Assembly: GCA_905479905.1 (NCBI GenBank)
Contig: CAJQOK010000334.1
Span: forward strand, 1 to 10,375
DNA length: 10,375 nt
Source of the DNA: an uncultured Aliterella sp.
Lineage (GTDB): Bacteria; Cyanobacteriota; Cyanobacteriia; Cyanobacteriales; Chroococcidiopsidaceae
Direction: 5' to 3'
Shown: piece after piece, positions 7,165 to 10,375 of the stretch
Position numbering within the stretch: the stretch's first letter is position 1
How the letters are laid out: every line of letters starts with the position of its first letter
Made by a program: the position numbers and the translations under genes
Notes under the pieces: model-generated
Seen by the model: only the letters and a program-made list of their open reading frames with translations
Databases searched by the model: none
Told to the model about the DNA's origin: nothing

Positions 7165-7194
7165 CTCCGTCAGTTACACCTGTAGCTGACGGAG
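7165..7194. terminator. Stem-loop after ssb, likely terminator or mRNA 3' end
   Basis: The arms CTCCGTCAG (7165-7173) and CTGACGGAG (7186-7194) pair perfectly. The stem can extend inward by one G-T pair and three more pairs, giving 13 bp around a 4-base loop. It begins five bases after the ssb stop codon. The following sequence is A-rich (CAAAAATAAAAACC) without a T run, so intrinsic termination on the + strand may be weak. Confidence 0.6.
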
Positions 7195-7241
7195 CAAAAA
7201 TAAAAACCTTAGTCAAACGCACAAAAAGCAACGAAAGAAAC

Positions 7242-7250
7242 TGTTAAAAT
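7242..7250 (+). promoter_or_regulatory. Possible extended -10 element for the ABC ATPase gene
   Basis: TGTTAAAAT matches the extended -10 form TGnTAnnnT and lies 37 bases before ATG 7287. The region about 17 bases upstream is A-rich (around 7222-7228) and is not a good -35 box. The position between a stem-loop and the gene supports a promoter, but the motif alone is weak. Confidence 0.3.
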
Positions 7251-7286
7251 CCTGTTAATTTTTCCGTTGTACGCCCAACAATTCCT

Positions 7287-9134
7287 ATGAGTGAAATCTT
7301 AGATGTTCGCAACTTACAAGTTGACTTTATTACCGAGGAAAAAGTAATCACGGCGGCGCAAAATATCTCTTTTAAGTTAGAGCAAAGTCAAACTTTAGGA
7401 ATTGTAGGCGAATCGGGATCAGGTAAATCCGTTACATCCCTAGCATTAATGGGTTTAGTACCAAGTCCTGGTATAATTAGCGGCGGTGAAATTTGGTTTG
7501 GGGACGAACAATCGACCAGGGTTGATTTATTAAAATTATCCCAAAAGCAAATGCTGCAATACCGAGGCGGCAAAATTGCGATGGTGTTTCAAGAGCCGAT
7601 GAGCGCCCTAAACCCAGTTTATACTTGTGGATTTCAATTAGTTGAAGCGATCCTACGCCATCAAAAAGTATCCTCAAAAGAAGCGCAACGCATAGCAATA
7701 GGTTTGTTGCAAGAAGTCAAGCTATTACCTACTGATGAAGACTTAGAAGCTCAAATAATTGCGACTAAAGTCGCTTTGGGAAAAGACAAACGCAAGTTAG
7801 CTCAAGAAGTTGCCGAGCAAAAAAGAGCCATGCTTGATCGCTACCCGCATCAACTTTCGGGCGGTCAATTGCAAAGAGTTACAATCGCTATGGCAATTTC
7901 TTGTAATCCCGCCATTTTAATTGCTGACGAACCCACAACGGCTTTAGATGTGACGGTACAAGCGACAATTTTGGACTTACTGAGAGAATTAAGTTTAAGC
8001 CGTCAAATGGCGATGATTTTCATTACTCACGACTTGGGATTAGTAGCAGAAATTGCCGACTCCATCGCAGTAATGTATCAAGGACAAATTGTCGAATCTG
8101 GACTTGTAGAATCGGTATTTACTCACCCTCAGCACCCCTATACTAAAGGTTTACTCGCTTGTCGCCCAGATTTGGAAGTGCGATCGCAATACTTGCTGAC
8201 AGTGGCGGATTTTATGGGCATGACCAGGGCAGCTAATGGCAATGTGCAAATTAAACAAAAAAGCCCTCCATCACCGCCCGAAGTCACAAAAGAGGCGTTG
8301 CAGCAACGTTTAGCTCACCTCATGAAGCAGAAGCCCTTGCTAGACGTTAGTAATTTGCAAGTAGGTTTTCCCCAATCTGGAGCTTTTGGTCAAACTAAAC
8401 GTTATTTTATGGCAGTTAAAGGGGTTTCGTTTCAAGTCTACCCCGGAGAAACTTTAGGTTTGGTCGGCGAGTCTGGTTGTGGTAAAACGACTTTGGGAAG
8501 AACTTTAGTTAGATTAATTACTCCCATTAGTGGCAGTGTAATGTTTGATGGGCAAAATGTCGCTACTATTGGCGGTCATGCCTTACAAAAACTGCGCCAA
8601 GAAATGCAGATTATTTTTCAAAACCCGTTTAGTTCCCTCGATCCCCGCCTCAAAGTTGGCGATGCGATAATTGAGCCGTTGGTAATTCATGGTAGGGGAT
8701 CAAGCGATCGCAATCGACGAAAAATTGCCGGGGAACTCCTAGAGCGCGTAGGACTTGACCCCACTTTAATAAATCGCTATCCTCACGAATTTTCCGGCGG
8801 TCAACGGCAAAGAATATGTATTGCCAGAGCGTTGGCGCTGCGACCTAAGTTTATTATTTGCGATGAATCGGTTTCGTCTTTAGATGTCTCAGTACAGGCT
8901 CAAGTATTGAACCTACTTAAGGAATTGCAACAAGAATTTAACCTAACTTACATTTTTATTTCTCACGATTTGAATGTAGTTAAGTTTATGAGCGATCGCA
9001 TTTTAGTGATGAATCAAGGTCAAATTGTCGAACAATCCGATGCCGAAAGTATTTACCGCTCCCCGCAACAAGAATACACTCGCCGCCTGATTGCGGCTAT
9101 TCCTACCGGAAAAAAAATACGTAAGTCTGATTAA
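7287..9134 (+). CDS. Peptide/nickel-type ABC transporter, fused double ATPase subunit
   Basis: A 615-residue protein carrying two complete nucleotide-binding domains, as in GsiA or a DppD-DppF fusion. NBD1 has Walker A GESGSGKS (41-48), Q-loop Gln102, signature LSGGQ (190-194), Walker B ILIADEP (210-216) and switch His248. NBD2 has Walker A GESGCGKT (394-401), Gln445, FSGGQ (502-506), Walker B FIICDES (522-528) and His560. Each domain ends with the oligopeptide-family C-terminal extension ([15 protein letters not shown] at 280-294). It hydrolyses ATP on the cytosolic face to drive a permease pair; substrate is probably oligopeptides, glutathione or nickel, but no permease or binding-protein gene is nearby, so specificity is open. 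NBD1 has an extra, highly charged helical segment of about 32 residues (about 148-182) compared with NBD2. No Shine-Dalgarno sequence precedes ATG 7287, but [14 protein letters not shown] is the usual family start. Confidence 0.9.
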   Translation: MSEILDVRNLQVDFITEEKVITAAQNISFKLEQSQTLGIVGESGSGKSVTSLALMGLVPSPGIISGGEIWFGDEQSTRVDLLKLSQKQMLQYRGGKIAMVFQEPMSALNPVYTCGFQLVEAILRHQKVSSKEAQRIAIGLLQEVKLLPTDEDLEAQIIATKVALGKDKRKLAQEVAEQKRAMLDRYPHQLSGGQLQRVTIAMAISCNPAILIADEPTTALDVTVQATILDLLRELSLSRQMAMIFITHDLGLVAEIADSIAVMYQGQIVESGLVESVFTHPQHPYTKGLLACRPDLEVRSQYLLTVADFMGMTRAANGNVQIKQKSPPSPPEVTKEALQQRLAHLMKQKPLLDVSNLQVGFPQSGAFGQTKRYFMAVKGVSFQVYPGETLGLVGESGCGKTTLGRTLVRLITPISGSVMFDGQNVATIGGHALQKLRQEMQIIFQNPFSSLDPRLKVGDAIIEPLVIHGRGSSDRNRRKIAGELLERVGLDPTLINRYPHEFSGGQRQRICIARALALRPKFIICDESVSSLDVSVQAQVLNLLKELQQEFNLTYIFISHDLNVVKFMSDRILVMNQGQIVEQSDAESIYRSPQQEYTRRLIAAIPTGKKIRKSD

Positions 9135-9154
9135 TTGAGCTTCTGGCAATTTCA

Positions 9155-9186
9155 GCTAATTATGGTAATATACTCAAAAAATTAGC
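9155..9186. terminator. Weak stem-loop downstream of the ABC ATPase gene
   Basis: GCTAATT (9155-9161) and AATTAGC (9180-9186) form a 7-bp stem with an 18-base loop. An alternative outer pairing TCTGGC/GCCAGA (9142-9147 and 9185-9190) overlaps its right arm. There is no T run. It could mark the end of the ABC transcript, but the stem is AT-rich and weak. Confidence 0.28.
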
Positions 9187-9267
9187 CAGATAATTTATAT
9201 TTTCGGATCAAAATTTGGCTCAGAGAAGGCGATCGCTAAGTAAATAAACTTATTGAGTAATTTTAGT

Positions 9268-10101
9268 ATGAATAATTTTGCCTCGGTTTCCCCAGGAGAA
9301 TTGACTCAACGCCGCTTGTTGCTGCGCCGCCATCGACGCATAAAACAGATCAAATCTGTTTGGAGAACCTTGGCTATTGGGGGGCTATTGGGAGGATTAG
9401 TATGGGGAGCAAGTCAACCTTTTTGGGTAGTAAGAGAATCTAGGCAAATTAATGTTACGGGAAATAAATTGTTAACCACCCCAGCAATTCAATCGCTATT
9501 AAAAATCTCTTATCCGCAAACCTTATTAGAAATTAAACCCAAAGCTCTAGCTCAACAATTAGCAGCACAACCAACCATTAGTGACGCTAAGGTAACGCGG
9601 AGTCTATTTCCGCCAAGCTTGACAGTACAAGTCACTGAAAGAATCCCTGTCGCTGTCGCTTTAACCAAAAATACCACCCCAGGATTAATCGCCGCAGACG
9701 GAGTATGGATACCTCAGCAAAGTTACGCTGCGCCCAATAGTACATCGTTTAAAATGCCCAAGCTAAAAGTTATGGGACAAATAGAGCAGTATCAACCGCA
9801 CTGGAGTCAACTTTACCAAGCGGTAAACAGTCTTGAAGTCAAAGTCAGCGAAATTAATTGGCAAAATCCCGATAATTTGATTTTAAAAACTGAACTTGGA
9901 GTTATACATTTAGGTGCTTATAGCTCAAAATTAAGCGCTCAACTCCGACGTTTAGAGGAAATGCGGCGCTTACCTACAAAAGTTAATCCTCAAGATGTTG
10001 CTTATATCGATCTAACAAACCCTGCAAATCCATTCGTACAAATGACTTCTGAGAGTTTGCAGAAAGATAAATTAGCCAAAAAAACCGATCCCCGCCCCTA
10101 A
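9268..10101 (+). CDS. ftsQ: Cell division protein FtsQ/DivIB
   Basis: A 277-residue bitopic membrane protein of the divisome that links early and late septation proteins from the periplasmic side. A short, very basic cytoplasmic tail (RRLLLRRHRRIKQIK, 15-29) precedes one membrane segment (about 34-53, LAIGGLLGGLVWGASQPFWV). A POTRA domain follows (about 56-126, INVTGNKLLTTPAIQ through LTVQVTERIPVAVA). Then comes the FtsQ beta domain with GLIAADGVWIP (139-149) and the C-terminal YIDLTNP strand (246-252). I prefer ATG 9268 over an in-frame TTG at 9253, because MNNFASVSPGELTQRR resembles the cyanobacterial family start; neither has a clear ribosome binding site. A GCGATCGC octamer lies upstream at 9229-9236. 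In many cyanobacteria ftsZ follows directly; here it does not appear within the next 270 bases. Confidence 0.9.
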   Translation: MNNFASVSPGELTQRRLLLRRHRRIKQIKSVWRTLAIGGLLGGLVWGASQPFWVVRESRQINVTGNKLLTTPAIQSLLKISYPQTLLEIKPKALAQQLAAQPTISDAKVTRSLFPPSLTVQVTERIPVAVALTKNTTPGLIAADGVWIPQQSYAAPNSTSFKMPKLKVMGQIEQYQPHWSQLYQAVNSLEVKVSEINWQNPDNLILKTELGVIHLGAYSSKLSAQLRRLEEMRRLPTKVNPQDVAYIDLTNPANPFVQMTSESLQKDKLAKKTDPRP

Positions 10102-10162
10102 TCGAACTTAGCGTTACTAAAAGTGTGATGATCTTTCCTTTTTGCAATCCTGTCTCCTCCTC

Positions 10163-10246
10163 ATTACCAATTACCCATTACCAATTACCAATTACCAATT
10201 ACCAATTACCAATTACCAATTACCCATTACCAATTACCAATTACCC
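10163..10246. repeat. Heptanucleotide tandem repeat, 12 perfect units
   Basis: Twelve uninterrupted 7-base units of ATTACCM (M = A or C) fill 84 bases. The last base varies in the order A C A A A A A A C A A C; the other six bases never change. This is the short tandemly repeated repetitive (STRR) type known from cyanobacteria, where heptamers are typical. It lies about 60 bases after the ftsQ stop, in otherwise unremarkable intergenic DNA. Copy number probably varies among strains through replication slippage. Confidence 0.92.
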
Positions 10247-10313
10247 AACTTTAGTTAAGCCAAATAATCGCAGGTAGTGTAACCTAGGGACTGTAAAGCA
10301 TATTGCAGCATCC

Positions 10314-10375
10314 ATGTTAGAAAGTCATCTCAGTATTAGACTTCCAGAAACAGAAATGAAAGTTTTAGAGCAATA
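10314..10375 (+). CDS. Possible ribbon-helix-helix (CopG-like) protein, partial N-terminus
   Basis: A frame starting at ATG 10314 stays open to the window edge and encodes 20 complete codons. The peptide has the sequence SHLSIRLPETEMKVLEQ, which matches the N-terminal beta strand and start of helix A of ribbon-helix-helix DNA-binding proteins (pattern xxSIRLPxxxxxxLE). Such proteins are often antitoxins or small autorepressors. No clear Shine-Dalgarno sequence precedes the ATG, and the last codon is cut (TA plus one unseen base, which could be Tyr or a stop). The call rests on this short match only. Confidence 0.48.
   Translation, partial: MLESHLSIRLPETEMKVLEQ

Noticed and set aside
7477..7698. 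Minus-strand open frames within the ABC ATPase gene (also 7388-7573)
   Set aside because: They are antisense to strongly conserved ATPase sequence, with no ribosome binding site and no recognisable product.
8850..8872. DES instead of DEP/DEA after the Walker B acidic residues in NBD2
   Set aside because: The catalytic glutamate is kept, and the residue after it varies in the OppF/DppF group, so loss of activity is not implied.
10163..10246. Heptamer array considered as a CRISPR array
   Set aside because: The units are 7 bases, directly abutting, with no spacers and no cas genes nearby.

Overview
This window looks like chromosomal DNA of a cyanobacterium. It is moderately AT-rich and carries 13 exact copies of the octamer GCGATCGC (HIP1), an iterated palindrome typical of cyanobacterial genomes. 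It also has a heptameric tandem repeat and a short palindromic intergenic element of kinds common in cyanobacteria. Several gene families point the same way: a Ycf41/slr1034-type ssDNA-binding protein, a sugar-1-phosphate nucleotidyltransferase fused to a phosphomannomutase-like domain, and a cyanobacterial-type FtsQ. The species cannot be named from the sequence.

Left region (1-2467, + strand): the distal half of a conserved nitrilase-associated ('Nit1C', nitrogen-starvation/cyanide-assimilation) cluster. It holds the C-terminal part of an MSMEG_0568-family radical SAM enzyme, a GNAT-like protein (MSMEG_0567/Sll0786 type), an AIR-synthase-like protein (Sll0787 type) and, after a 206-base gap with a palindromic repeat, a 95-residue MSMEG_0570-family protein. 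The first three are packed 3 bases apart and then overlapping by one base. The nitrilase itself and the MSMEG_0572/Sll0783 gene would be expected upstream, outside the window.

Middle region: a very AT-rich gap (2468-2750) carries an unusually good sigma-70-type promoter that faces no recognised gene. It is followed by a minus-strand pair: a 63-residue membrane-associated small protein (start corrected to ATG at 3719) and cobK (precorrin-6A reductase, corrin/pseudocobalamin synthesis), which starts at a TTG. A divergent 311-base gap separates this pair from a large + strand gene (4031-6580) for a mannose-1-phosphate guanylyltransferase-like protein. That protein has an intact nucleotidyltransferase and left-handed beta-helix half, but its phosphomannomutase-like half has lost the recognisable catalytic serine, metal-binding and sugar-binding motifs.

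Right region (+ strand): ssb (Ycf41-like), a duplicated-NBD peptide-type ABC transporter ATPase with a 32-residue insertion in NBD1, and ftsQ (cell division). Downstream of ftsQ lies a perfect 12-unit heptamer array (10163-10246). At the window edge is the start of a possible ribbon-helix-helix (CopG-like) protein, where ftsZ is commonly found in cyanobacteria. Stem-loops lie after the nucleotidyltransferase and ssb genes. Apart from the nitrilase-associated cluster and the cobK pair, the genes look like independent housekeeping units.
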